Shown here: positions 10,213 through 18,003 of the stretch, piece after piece
Numbering within the stretch: the stretch's first letter is position 1
Layout of the letters: the number at the start of each line of letters is the position of its first letter
NCBI RefSeq assembly: GCF_016623585.1
Contig: NZ_JAEHFY010000018.1
Coordinates: 39,022-103,021, forward strand
DNA length: 64,000 bases
Source: Pedobacter segetis
GTDB taxonomy: Bacteria; Bacteroidota; Bacteroidia; Sphingobacteriales; Sphingobacteriaceae
Direction: 5' to 3'
Made by a program: the position numbers and the translations under genes
The notes under the pieces: model-generated
What the model was told of the DNA's origin: nothing
What the model saw: the letters and a program-made list of their open reading frames with translations, nothing else
Database searches by the model: none

Positions 10213-11199
10213 ATGATTTTAGATCAAAATAAACTTTCCGAAATCAGTGAATATTTACAAGCTCATGGGGTAATTAAATCCCATGAGTTTGTTTCAAAAG
10301 CAGAGAAACCTGGCGAGGGAAACATGAATTATACCTTAAGGTTATTTGTTGATGAGAAAACATTCATCATTAAACAAGCCAGGCCTTATGTAGAAAAATA
10401 CCCTTCTATTGCTGCACCAGAAGAACGAATTTTGGTAGAAAGTGAGTTTTATAAAATCATCTCTAAAAATGATTTCTTGGCCCATCACACTCCAAAAATT
10501 TTGCATTCTGATGAGAAAAACCATATCCTTTTAATGGAAGATCTGGGCAACACCCAAGATTTTTCATCATTATATAAAAAAGGAAACGAGCTTATAGTAG
10601 ATGATGTAAAAATGTGTGCGGTTTTTTTAAATGAACTTCACGGTGAGTTTAAAAAAGATACAGCTAATGATTTAATGGCCAACAAAAAATTAAGGAACTT
10701 AAATCATGAACATATTTTTATCTACCCTTTCTTAGAAGATAATGGTTTTGATTTAGATACGGTTACAGCCGGTTTACAAAATTTAGCTATGAATTACAAA
10801 ACCAACTCGGTTTTAAAAGCCAAGGCAGAAAAATTAGGGGCCAATTACTTAGCTGATGGGGATACACTTTTACATGGCGATTATTACCCGGGCAGTTGGT
10901 TAAATACCAAAGAAGGTTTAAAGGTAATTGATCCCGAATTTGCTTTTTATGGCAAAGCCGAGTTTGATTTGGGCGTTTTGAACGCTCATTTAATGATGGC
11001 ACAACAACCAGAAAACGTTTTTGAAACGCTTAAAAAATTTTATAAAAAAGACGATGATTTTGAGGAAAGTCTTTTTAAACAATTTACTGGGATAGAGATC
11101 ATGCGAAGGATTATAGGCTTAGCACAATTGCCCTTAGATTTAAGCTTGGAAGAGAAAAAACAATTGTTGGAAAAAGCAATGGTTTTAATTGGGGAGTAA
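10213..11199 (+). CDS. APH-fold small-molecule kinase resembling methylthioribose kinase
   Basis: 328 residues of the aminoglycoside-phosphotransferase/choline-kinase fold. Visible landmarks are the N-lobe segment EGNMNYTLR, then IIKQARPYV with the ATP-binding Lys, MEDLG near the hinge, the catalytic loop LLHGDYYPGSW (His221, Asp223) and the metal-binding DPEFAFYG (Asp240). The IIKQA-PYV and HGD-GS/VIDPEFAFYG combination is close to what I remember of 5-methylthioribose kinase MtnK, so a 5-substituted ribose or similar alcohol is a reasonable substrate class. No other methionine-salvage gene is in the window, so I give no symbol. It starts 9 bases after the receptor gene; a repeat element separates it from the nucleoside hydrolase gene. 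Confidence 0.72.
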   Translation: MILDQNKLSEISEYLQAHGVIKSHEFVSKAEKPGEGNMNYTLRLFVDEKTFIIKQARPYVEKYPSIAAPEERILVESEFYKIISKNDFLAHHTPKILHSDEKNHILLMEDLGNTQDFSSLYKKGNELIVDDVKMCAVFLNELHGEFKKDTANDLMANKKLRNLNHEHIFIYPFLEDNGFDLDTVTAGLQNLAMNYKTNSVLKAKAEKLGANYLADGDTLLHGDYYPGSWLNTKEGLKVIDPEFAFYGKAEFDLGVLNAHLMMAQQPENVFETLKKFYKKDDDFEESLFKQFTGIEIMRRIIGLAQLPLDLSLEEKKQLLEKAMVLIGE

Positions 11200-11204
11200 A
11201 TTTT

Positions 11205-11303
11205 GTGTTAGGGATTGAAACGGTATCCTTTTTTTGCCCTTATGCGAAAAGCATTGGCAAAAAAAGATATAGTGAAAAGCCCGACCCCGATTTTTTTTCG
11301 GGG
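11205..11303 (+). repeat. Structured interspersed repeat, copy A
   Basis: The segment carries the pattern GATTGAAACGGTATCC, then an inner inverted repeat (TTTTTTGCC with GGCAAAAAA), then GATATAGTGAAAAGC, and ends in a second hairpin (CCCCGA with TCGGGG). Four other segments of the window share the pattern. It fills the gap between the kinase and nucleoside hydrolase genes and may fold in the transcript. No T-run follows, so it is not a clear terminator. Confidence 0.7.
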
Positions 11304-11330
11304 AAACACCCAAATAAATAAAGAAAAATT

Positions 11331-12257
11331 ATGGAAAATAAACCTAAAAGAATTTGGTTCGATTGTGATATTATGATTGGTATCCCCTCGCCAAAACCAC
11401 GTGAAGTTGATGATGGCATTACTTTGATGATGGCCCTACGTCAGAAAAACATAGAAATTGTTGGGATTAGCATTGTTACAAATGTAGATTACGGTTATGA
11501 GGTTACCCAAAAAATGCTAAAATGGTACCATACGGGCGCACCTATCCCTGTGTATAAAGGTTCTGATCTGGCAAACGATCTGGGAACCGAAAACGATGCC
11601 ACCAGAGCTTTGGCAGATGCTTTGCGAAAAGAAAAGTTGTACATATTGGCTTTGGGACCAAATACAAATATTGCCACCGTGTTAAAAAACCACCCAGAAT
11701 TGGCAAGCCAAGTAGAAGAGATTTCTTTCTGCATAGGCCGCCAACCAGATTATGAGTTTAGGCCGGGGTTGGGGCATCATCCTGTTTTGGATTATAATTT
11801 TGAAAAGGATGTTGCGTCTATGCAAGTAATCTTAGATACGAATATTCCTTTGTTATTCTCTGGCTTTGAATGTAGCTGCTCCATTTTATTGGGCGACGTA
11901 GATGTTGATCGTTTGAAAGATAACGGGCATGAAGGCGATGAATGGGTTTACCAACAATTGGTGCCCTGGATCGCTAGGGCAAAAACCGCTTTTGGGGTTA
12001 ATGGTTTTATTCCTTACGATTGTACGCCTTTAGGTTATTTTACCCATCCAGAGTATTTTAAGTATTATGAGGATATTCCTGTAGAAATCAATATCAAGAA
12101 AAATGATTCTAACTTTTTTGGGATGGATACCAGAACAGAAAAGGAGTTTTTAGAGGTTTCTTATGATTTTAAATCGAGCAGGAAAGTAAAATATGCCTAC
12201 AAAACTTTACCCGGTTTTGAGGAGAAGATCATTGAAAGCTTATTGAGGAGGGATTAA
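11331..12257 (+). CDS. Divergent inosine/uridine-preferring nucleoside hydrolase family protein
   Basis: 308 residues. The family's calcium-binding N-terminal motif DTDPGxDD appears here as Asp11-Cys-Asp13, then 13 residues (normally 3), then Asp27-Asp28: about ten extra residues rich in Pro split the motif. Other family features are kept, such as the beta-strand EIVGISIVTN and ALGPNTNIATVL. A later conserved region contains LDYNFEKD, in the place of the family's usual N/D-rich substrate and calcium loop. It probably cleaves an N-glycosidic bond of a ribonucleoside-like compound in the cytoplasm, but the altered motif makes substrate and activity uncertain. It follows the kinase gene, and hydrolase plus sugar kinase is a sensible pair. 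Confidence 0.75.
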   Translation: MENKPKRIWFDCDIMIGIPSPKPREVDDGITLMMALRQKNIEIVGISIVTNVDYGYEVTQKMLKWYHTGAPIPVYKGSDLANDLGTENDATRALADALRKEKLYILALGPNTNIATVLKNHPELASQVEEISFCIGRQPDYEFRPGLGHHPVLDYNFEKDVASMQVILDTNIPLLFSGFECSCSILLGDVDVDRLKDNGHEGDEWVYQQLVPWIARAKTAFGVNGFIPYDCTPLGYFTHPEYFKYYEDIPVEINIKKNDSNFFGMDTRTEKEFLEVSYDFKSSRKVKYAYKTLPGFEEKIIESLLRRD

Positions 12258-12292
12258 GTATTAAGTTTTAAATTTTAAGTATTAAGTTTTAA
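12254..12292. repeat. Exact 18-base A/T-rich direct repeat
   Basis: The 18-mer TTAAGTATTAAGTTTTAA occurs at 12254-12271 and again without change at 12275-12292. The first copy contains the stop codon of the nucleoside hydrolase gene. It resembles the short periodic mini-repeats found at several gene ends in this window. Confidence 0.8.
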
Positions 12293-12342
12293 GCTATATG
12301 TGCTTGCAAACAACATAAGAGTTAAAGCCTAAAATTTATTAC

Positions 12343-13044
12343 TTAAAGACCGTTTAAAGCACAATTATAAGGCAAATATTCAATTTCTGATGAAGGGTTT
12401 ATTTTGGTTTTTGTGTAATTGTTCATCCAAGCTAACAAAGTAAAGTTATTATTGAACTGTTCAGAAAAATCGTCCCAATACCATTGAAAAAGACTAGAAA
12501 CACCAATTGGGCTTTGATCTAGAGAGTTTTTATCCGGATCGTTAATAAAATCACTGGTTTGATCCTCCAGTTGTTCTTCTAATTTATCGGCAATAAAGGC
12601 TTCGTTTCTAAATTTAGGGCAAGAAAAAGAAGCACAAACCAAACAAAAATGGATGCGTGGTTCATTAAAATCTTTTCTCAAGATCTCATGTTCTAGCTTA
12701 TCCAAGGTAAACTCCTCCTCTCCTATTTTAAAGAAAGATATTTTAAATGGAGATTGTTGATGTGCAGCACCAATATCTTTGATATTACCTAAACCGTAAT
12801 TATTTGTGATTAATTTTACGGTAAACGCGTTATAAGCATTGATCCAATAGGCTAGTTTATGTTTTACGGTCCACTCGTTTTGTGGTGGATTTTTGGTCAA
12901 TAAATCTAGGTAAATATCTAGCTCGGGTTCTTCGTTTTTAAATCCTTTATAATTCACAAAGCCTTTATTATCAACAAATTTACCAACTAAAACATCCCAT
13001 TGTAGATGTTGATGAAACGTATCTGAATGAAACTGATTTGCCAT
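12343..13044 (-). CDS. DUF547 domain protein
   Basis: 233 residues from ATG; an in-frame TTG three codons upstream is less likely. DUF547 features are clear: YKGFKNE near the N terminus, KLAYWINAYNAFTVKLI, a basic FFKIGEEEFTLDKLEHEILR segment, and RIHFCLVCASFSCP with two conserved Cys. The family's function is unknown. Members often occur near arsenosugar-type and redox genes and are usually secreted; this one has no recognisable signal peptide. It is the only gene of the first 17.8 kb on the minus strand, divergent from the ABC importer gene with 56 bases between start codons. That spacing suggests a shared control region. Confidence 0.85.
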   Translation of the reverse strand: MANQFHSDTFHQHLQWDVLVGKFVDNKGFVNYKGFKNEEPELDIYLDLLTKNPPQNEWTVKHKLAYWINAYNAFTVKLITNNYGLGNIKDIGAAHQQSPFKISFFKIGEEEFTLDKLEHEILRKDFNEPRIHFCLVCASFSCPKFRNEAFIADKLEEQLEDQTSDFINDPDKNSLDQSPIGVSSLFQWYWDDFSEQFNNNFTLLAWMNNYTKTKINPSSEIEYLPYNCALNGL

Positions 13045-13100
13045 ATTTTTCAAAGCTATTTAAAATAAACGAGTTTGATTATCTAAATTAAATTATACTG

Positions 13101-14345
13101 ATGTTAAAATTAAAAACGATTCTTTCTGGTATTGTGATCCTGAGTGTTTTTGCTTGCAATAACGATAGAAAGACTGCAAATGGTTCTAAAGACGAGAACA
13201 ATGATCCCATGATGAAACAATCTTGGGAGCAAATAGAACAGAAGGCCAAAGGCTCTACGGTTACCTGGATGAAATGGACGGGCGACAAAAAAGCAAATAA
13301 ATATATTGATGATATCTTGATACCTAGGATCAAAAACAGATTTGGGATTACCTTAAAGATCATCCCGGGGCAAGGCCCTTCAATTGTGAGCAGCATTATG
13401 AGCGAGCGGGAAGCAAATGTAGAAAAAGGACAAACAGACATGGTTTGGATAAACGGAGAAACTTTTTTCCAAATACAACAAATAAAAGGTTTGTATGGGC
13501 CTTTTACCTATAAATTACCAAGCTCGCAATACATCAATTACGAAGATCCCATTATCAAATATGATTTTCAGCAAGACATCAAAGGCTATGAAGCACCTTG
13601 GGGAAAGGCTTCTTTTATCGCTTTAACTGATGGCGCAAAAGTTAAAAACCCGCCTGTAAGTATGCAAGATTTTGAAACTTATTGGAAAGCTAATCCGGGG
13701 AAATTCACTTTGTCTTTAGATTTTACAGGTTATACCTTATTAAAAACCTGGCTGATTGAATTAGCAGGCGGAATTGATAACCTTAAAGGAGATTTTGACC
13801 AAAAAAAATACGATAAATACAGCGCACAACTTTGGGATTTCATCAACAGAAACAAAAAATATTTTTGGAAAAAAGGAGAAACTTTTCCAGATAATGCAGT
13901 AACAATTGCCCAGCTTTATGCCACAGGCGAGGTAAATTTTGGTTTTTCTTTCGGCTTTACCGCTGTTGATAAAGGTATAAAAGAGGGATTGTTCCCTAAA
14001 ACCACCATCGGTTATGTTTTAAAACCCGGGAGCATCCACAATACCAGTTATTTGGCTATCCCTTTTAATGCAAGTAATAAAGAAGGTGCTTTGGTGGTCA
14101 TTAATTATTTGTTATCACCAGAAGCGCAAATAGAAAAAAGCGATATTAATAATGGCGGAGGAACCCCAGTATTTGATGTTTCTAAATTAAGCCCAGAGCT
14201 AAAGGCCAAATATGATGCGCTTGAAAAACCAAAATACGGCATGACGGAAGAAGAAGTTTTGGCAAAAGCCATTGTAGAACCACATTCTATGTATATGATA
14301 AAAGTTGCGGAAGATTTTAGAAAGAAAGTAATTGATAAGAAATAA
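13101..14345 (+). CDS. ynjB: YnjB-type ABC transporter substrate-binding lipoprotein
   Basis: 414 residues with a lipoprotein signal (VFAC, Cys19). Family features of the uncharacterised YnjB group are clear: AKGSTVTWMKW, DMVWINGETF, GYEAPWGKA, KNPPVSMQDF and a FTLSLDFTGYTLLK segment. It should bind a ligand in the periplasm, anchored in a membrane, and pass it to the permeases encoded next. In E. coli the ynjBCD substrate is not firmly established; related binding proteins take thiamine, iron or polyamines. A gap of 110 bases with A/T-rich mini-repeat remnants separates it from the first permease gene. Confidence 0.88.
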   Translation: MLKLKTILSGIVILSVFACNNDRKTANGSKDENNDPMMKQSWEQIEQKAKGSTVTWMKWTGDKKANKYIDDILIPRIKNRFGITLKIIPGQGPSIVSSIMSEREANVEKGQTDMVWINGETFFQIQQIKGLYGPFTYKLPSSQYINYEDPIIKYDFQQDIKGYEAPWGKASFIALTDGAKVKNPPVSMQDFETYWKANPGKFTLSLDFTGYTLLKTWLIELAGGIDNLKGDFDQKKYDKYSAQLWDFINRNKKYFWKKGETFPDNAVTIAQLYATGEVNFGFSFGFTAVDKGIKEGLFPKTTIGYVLKPGSIHNTSYLAIPFNASNKEGALVVINYLLSPEAQIEKSDINNGGGTPVFDVSKLSPELKAKYDALEKPKYGMTEEEVLAKAIVEPHSMYMIKVAEDFRKKVIDKK

Positions 14346-14455
14346 GTTGAAAGTTATAGGTATTAGGTTGTAAATTTTGATTAGAATTTTAAAGTGGAAA
14401 GGTTAAACTTAGATGGTATTTCAAAGCTTGGGTCTAAGTTCTCGTATTATAAAAA

Positions 14456-15310
14456 ATGTTTAAAAAACCAATAAATATCATTTCATTTTTATTGCTCTTT
14501 GTATTTGCAATCCTTCCCTTAGTTCTGGGTTTTGGCTTTGCGGTTGCTTATAGCTTTGGTTTAATTGGTGTTTTAAATAAAGGTTTTACTTTAGAAAACT
14601 GGTTGGCGTTGTTTGAGAATAACGATGTAGTAATTTCTTTTATTTATAGCGCTTGGTTGGCTATTGCTTCCCTAACCATAAGCGTGGTAGTTTCTATGGC
14701 AATTGCTATAAATTTCAATAAAAAATTTAGTAAAGGCATATATTCATATTTGGTTTATATGCCTTTGGCTTTTCCCTCTATAGTTGCAGCATTCTTTTTT
14801 GCCCAATTTTTGGGTAACGCGGGTATATTATCGCGTATTTGCTATCAACTAGGCATTATCGATAAAATACAATCTTTCCCCAATTTAATAAACGACCAGT
14901 ATAGTATTGGTATAATCATCGCTCAATTTTTCTTGAGCTTACCGTTTTTTACTTTACTTTACACAGGTTTGTACCAAACAGAAAGAATTGATGATTATAC
15001 AAAATTGGCCAACTCTCTAGGAGCAAAAAACCGACAATCTATTTTCAGGATTTCTATTCCAATTTTATTTAAAAAGAGCTTTCCAAATATTGTACTGTAT
15101 TTTATTTTTAAAATTGGTGCTTATGAAGTTCCTCTTTTATTAGGTCGTTCATCGCCAGAAACGGTCTCTGTTTTAGCGGTAAGGAAGCTTCAAAAATTTA
15201 ACCTATATGATATTCCACAAGGTTATGCCATTGCGGTAATTTATACCATCATCATCTTAAGCCTATTAATGCTTGTACTTAAAACCAATAAAAATGAGTA
15301 CGACATTTAA
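14456..15310 (+). CDS. ABC transporter permease, YnjC-type N-terminal half
   Basis: 284 residues with six or so hydrophobic segments. The cytoplasmic EAA-like loop that docks on the ATPase is visible (LANSLGAKNRQSIFRISIPIL, conserved Gly and Pro). In E. coli YnjC both permease halves form one chain; here they are two genes that overlap by 17 bases, as in many polyamine-type importers. It works with the binding protein upstream and the ATPase downstream. The start ATG at 14456 follows an A-rich stretch typical of Bacteroidota translation starts. Confidence 0.87.
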   Translation: MFKKPINIISFLLLFVFAILPLVLGFGFAVAYSFGLIGVLNKGFTLENWLALFENNDVVISFIYSAWLAIASLTISVVVSMAIAINFNKKFSKGIYSYLVYMPLAFPSIVAAFFFAQFLGNAGILSRICYQLGIIDKIQSFPNLINDQYSIGIIIAQFFLSLPFFTLLYTGLYQTERIDDYTKLANSLGAKNRQSIFRISIPILFKKSFPNIVLYFIFKIGAYEVPLLLGRSSPETVSVLAVRKLQKFNLYDIPQGYAIAVIYTIIILSLLMLVLKTNKNEYDI

Positions 15311-16073
15311 GAAAAGGAATATATTTTTATGGTTGCTTGCATTGGCTTTTATAACGCCAATTATTACCTTATTTTTTCTTTCATTTAGCAAAAATTGGCA
15401 GTTTCCAGCCATTTTACCAAAACAATTCACTTTAGAAAACTGGCGATATTTGTTCTTTTCTGGCGGCAATATCGCTCCCAGCTTTGTGATTTCTCTGGTA
15501 ATTGCTTTATCGGTTGCAACCTTTTCTACACTATTTGGTTTTATTGCCAGTAAATATATCGCCTACCACAAATTTAGGTCTAAATTATTGATGCTCACAT
15601 ACTTTCCCTTTGCACTATCACCAGTAATATTTGCCCTTTGCCTTAAATTCTTTTTCATAAAAATGAGTTTAACTGGTAATGTAGAAGGAATTATATTGGC
15701 GCAGCTCATTATTGCTTTCCCATATAGTGTTATTTTTTTTACAGGTTTTTGGAGTCAAAAAATTAAACAATACGAAGATTTAGTAGCAACTTTAGGAGGT
15801 ACAACATCTTACGCTTTTCGTAAAATTGTGATGCCGATAGCAAAAAGTTTAATTTTGGTTTGCTTCTTCCAATGCTTTTTAATCTCTTGGTTCGAGTTTG
15901 GTTTAACCAGCATTATTGGTTACGGCAAAGTAGAAACGCTAACCATTAAAGTTTATCAATTCATTACCGAAGCAAATATTTTTTATGCTGCTTTAAGTTG
16001 TTGCCTGCTCATTTTACCACCGGTAATTTTGCTATGGTTCAACAAAAAATTCATCATCCAACAAGCTAAATAA
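15294..16073 (+). CDS. ABC transporter permease, YnjC-type C-terminal half
   Basis: 259 residues from ATG 15294; an in-frame TTG seven codons upstream is possible but the ATG start fits the family better. Six hydrophobic segments are visible, with the EAA-like loop LVATLGGTTSYAFRKIVMP (Gly and Pro kept). Its start lies inside the end of the first permease gene and its stop overlaps the start of the ATPase gene by one base (TAATG), so the three are translationally coupled. It forms the second half of the heteromeric membrane channel. Confidence 0.87.
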   Translation: MSTTFKKRNIFLWLLALAFITPIITLFFLSFSKNWQFPAILPKQFTLENWRYLFFSGGNIAPSFVISLVIALSVATFSTLFGFIASKYIAYHKFRSKLLMLTYFPFALSPVIFALCLKFFFIKMSLTGNVEGIILAQLIIAFPYSVIFFTGFWSQKIKQYEDLVATLGGTTSYAFRKIVMPIAKSLILVCFFQCFLISWFEFGLTSIIGYGKVETLTIKVYQFITEANIFYAALSCCLLILPPVILLWFNKKFIIQQAK

Positions 16074-16789
16074 TGTTTTTACAAGTTAATCATATCCAAA
16101 AAAAATATAAAGATAAACAGGTGATCCAAGATGTTTCCTTTGGTTTAGAGGCACATCAAACTTTAAGTATCCTAGGTAAAAGTGGTTGTGGGAAATCTAC
16201 CTTGTTAAAAATTATTGCAGGGATTGAAGAGCAAGATAATGGGCATGTTCTCTTGAATGGGAAGAATATCGGCAATATAAAATCTAATGAAAGAAATATT
16301 GTTTACCTTTTTCAGGAACCGCTATTGTTCCCCAATCTTAATGTTTTCGAAAATATTGCTTTTGGTTTAAGGATAAGAAAGTTGGCTTCCGCCGATATTG
16401 AACAAAAAGTAGAAGAAATGTTGGATAGCTTAGAGCTAAAAGAGCACAGTAAAAAAATGCCCCATCAAATCTCGGGAGGCCAAAAACAGCGTGTTGCTTT
16501 TGGAAGGGCTTTGATCATTAACCCGCCATTAATTTTATTGGATGAACCTTTTAGCAGTTTAGATGTAGAAACGAGGGCAACCATGCAACAATTATATAAA
16601 ACCATCGCCAAAAAATTTAAGATAACAGCACTGTTTGTTACCCACGATCTAAAAGAAGCATTATTAATGGGAAACAGAATATCTTACATGGATAATGGAT
16701 TATTAGAGATTTTCGAGAGCAAGAAAGCTTTTATAGATGCTGATAAAACAGGTGTTAAATCAGAAATTAACTTTTGGAATAATTTATAA
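16073..16789 (+). CDS. ynjD: ABC transporter ATP-binding protein, YnjD-type
   Basis: 238 residues with all ABC ATPase motifs: Walker A GKSGCGKST, Q-loop FQEPLLF, signature ISGGQKQR (Ser-Gly-Gly kept, Leu replaced by Ile), Walker B LILLDEPF and the H-loop VTHDLKEAL. It powers the importer formed by the two permeases upstream. Its length is that of a bare ATPase domain, with no regulatory C-terminal domain. The radical SAM gene begins 4 bases after the stop, so that enzyme should be made together with the transporter. Confidence 0.92.
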   Translation: MFLQVNHIQKKYKDKQVIQDVSFGLEAHQTLSILGKSGCGKSTLLKIIAGIEEQDNGHVLLNGKNIGNIKSNERNIVYLFQEPLLFPNLNVFENIAFGLRIRKLASADIEQKVEEMLDSLELKEHSKKMPHQISGGQKQRVAFGRALIINPPLILLDEPFSSLDVETRATMQQLYKTIAKKFKITALFVTHDLKEALLMGNRISYMDNGLLEIFESKKAFIDADKTGVKSEINFWNNL

Positions 16790-16793
16790 TACT

Positions 16794-17801
16794 ATGAGGA
16801 ACGATTATAACGATTACGGAACTATTTATTGGGTTTTTACCCAATTGTGCAATGATGAATGCGACCATTGTTATAATGATTCTGGCCCAAAAGGAGAAAG
16901 AATGACTGATGAGGAGTGTTTACAGATCATTTCTAATTTGCCCGAGAGATTGGGAAGGATAATTTTAAGCGGCGGTGAACCTATCGCCGATAAAAAACAA
17001 CTGTATCTGATCTTAGATACATTAACCGCTAAATACGGCAAAGATTTCAATATCTCTTTGCAAACCAATGGCGATTTGTTAAAACCAAAGATATTGGACG
17101 AGCTGCTAGAAAAAGGCGTAAAAAGTTTTAGCATTGCCAGTTTAGATCGTTTCCACAAACATGCTGGTGCAAAATTAGCCCCATTAAAAGAACTTTTTGA
17201 TAGTCGGGGTTTGGTGGATATTATGCCTTATATTACCGTAGGCGTTTATGAAGAGGGCAAGCGCCAAAAAATTGATCCAAGCTGGAAAACCTATTCTTAT
17301 TTTGGGGCAAACGAAGAAATGTGGCTAGGTGGCAATTGGGCAAGAGGAAGAGCTTATGAAAAAGACCTTTGGATGCAAGACCCGCTTCATAATTTCTGTA
17401 AGATACAATCTGGGGCAAAAAACTTTTTAGGTGGTCATACCGATGTGATAGAAGAATTGAGCATCCAACTTTGGGCAATAAACCCCTGCTGCCCCGGCAC
17501 CAAAAAAGCCATGGGCGATGCCCGGAAAGAAAAAGTAATCGATGTATTATTGAAGGTAAAAGAATCGCCGATATTCCAAGCCTTAAACAATGGCGAACCC
17601 TATAAAATGGGCGAAAGCATCGGTGTAACACAAAAATATGCCTTAGAAAGAGGAAAAGCCACCCAAAACATTTGTTTATGGTGCGATGAATTTTTTGAAC
17701 GCCATTATGATATCGATAATTTGAGGGCCAAAACCAAAGACGAAGTAATTGGAGAATTAGATAGTTTTATCAAACTACCAGTGATCAGCAACCATCAATA
17801 A
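16794..17801 (+). CDS. Radical SAM enzyme of unknown product, linked to the ABC importer
   Basis: 335 residues from ATG 16794; an upstream ATG at 16737 would overlap the ATPase gene by 53 bases and is less likely. The cluster motif is C-x3-C-x2-C (Cys19, Cys23, Cys26, in CNDECDHCY), followed by the SAM-binding SGGEP. The C-terminal half has further Cys residues (FCKIQ, NPCCPG, and ICLWCDEF), as in enzymes with auxiliary iron-sulfur clusters, though no standard SPASM spacing is clear. The protein is cytoplasmic and probably acts on the imported compound or a derivative. It is not an obvious ArsS, BioB, LipA, ThiC or QueE. It could also be a peptide-modifying enzyme, but I see no precursor peptide gene. 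Confidence 0.82.
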   Translation: MRNDYNDYGTIYWVFTQLCNDECDHCYNDSGPKGERMTDEECLQIISNLPERLGRIILSGGEPIADKKQLYLILDTLTAKYGKDFNISLQTNGDLLKPKILDELLEKGVKSFSIASLDRFHKHAGAKLAPLKELFDSRGLVDIMPYITVGVYEEGKRQKIDPSWKTYSYFGANEEMWLGGNWARGRAYEKDLWMQDPLHNFCKIQSGAKNFLGGHTDVIEELSIQLWAINPCCPGTKKAMGDARKEKVIDVLLKVKESPIFQALNNGEPYKMGESIGVTQKYALERGKATQNICLWCDEFFERHYDIDNLRAKTKDEVIGELDSFIKLPVISNHQ

Positions 17802-17967
17802 TGATCTTTGGTTTAAAAATCACGATAAAAATTCAATAAATTATTTTTATCTACAGTTTAAAGGGCATTACGATCTGTTTTCATTTTTTAATGAGATGCA
17901 ACTATTATTAAGCTAAGACAATTTTTTCTTAAAGTTTAACCTTTAATTAATAATTAGATAAAATTTC

Positions 17968-17975
17968 TATTTTTG
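17968..17975 (+). promoter_or_regulatory. Possible Bacteroidota -7 promoter element upstream of cfa
   Basis: TATTTTTG fits the Bacteroidota -7 consensus TAnnTTTG and lies 29 bases before the cfa start. The -33 TTG is not clear; only TTTAAT near 17942 is close. The 202-base gap holds nothing else that I recognise. Confidence 0.35.
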
Positions 17976-18003
17976 ATGAATTGGCTTACTTAATAAACCC
18001 CAA

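Noticed and set aside
13088..13441. A 117-codon minus-strand frame across the start of the ABC binding-protein gene
   Set aside because: The plus-strand protein has clear YnjB motifs; this frame has none.
1..17801. Calling the first locus an arsenosugar cluster
   Set aside because: DUF2064 and DUF547 fit, but ArsM and ArsS are absent and the radical SAM protein lacks the ArsS features I know.
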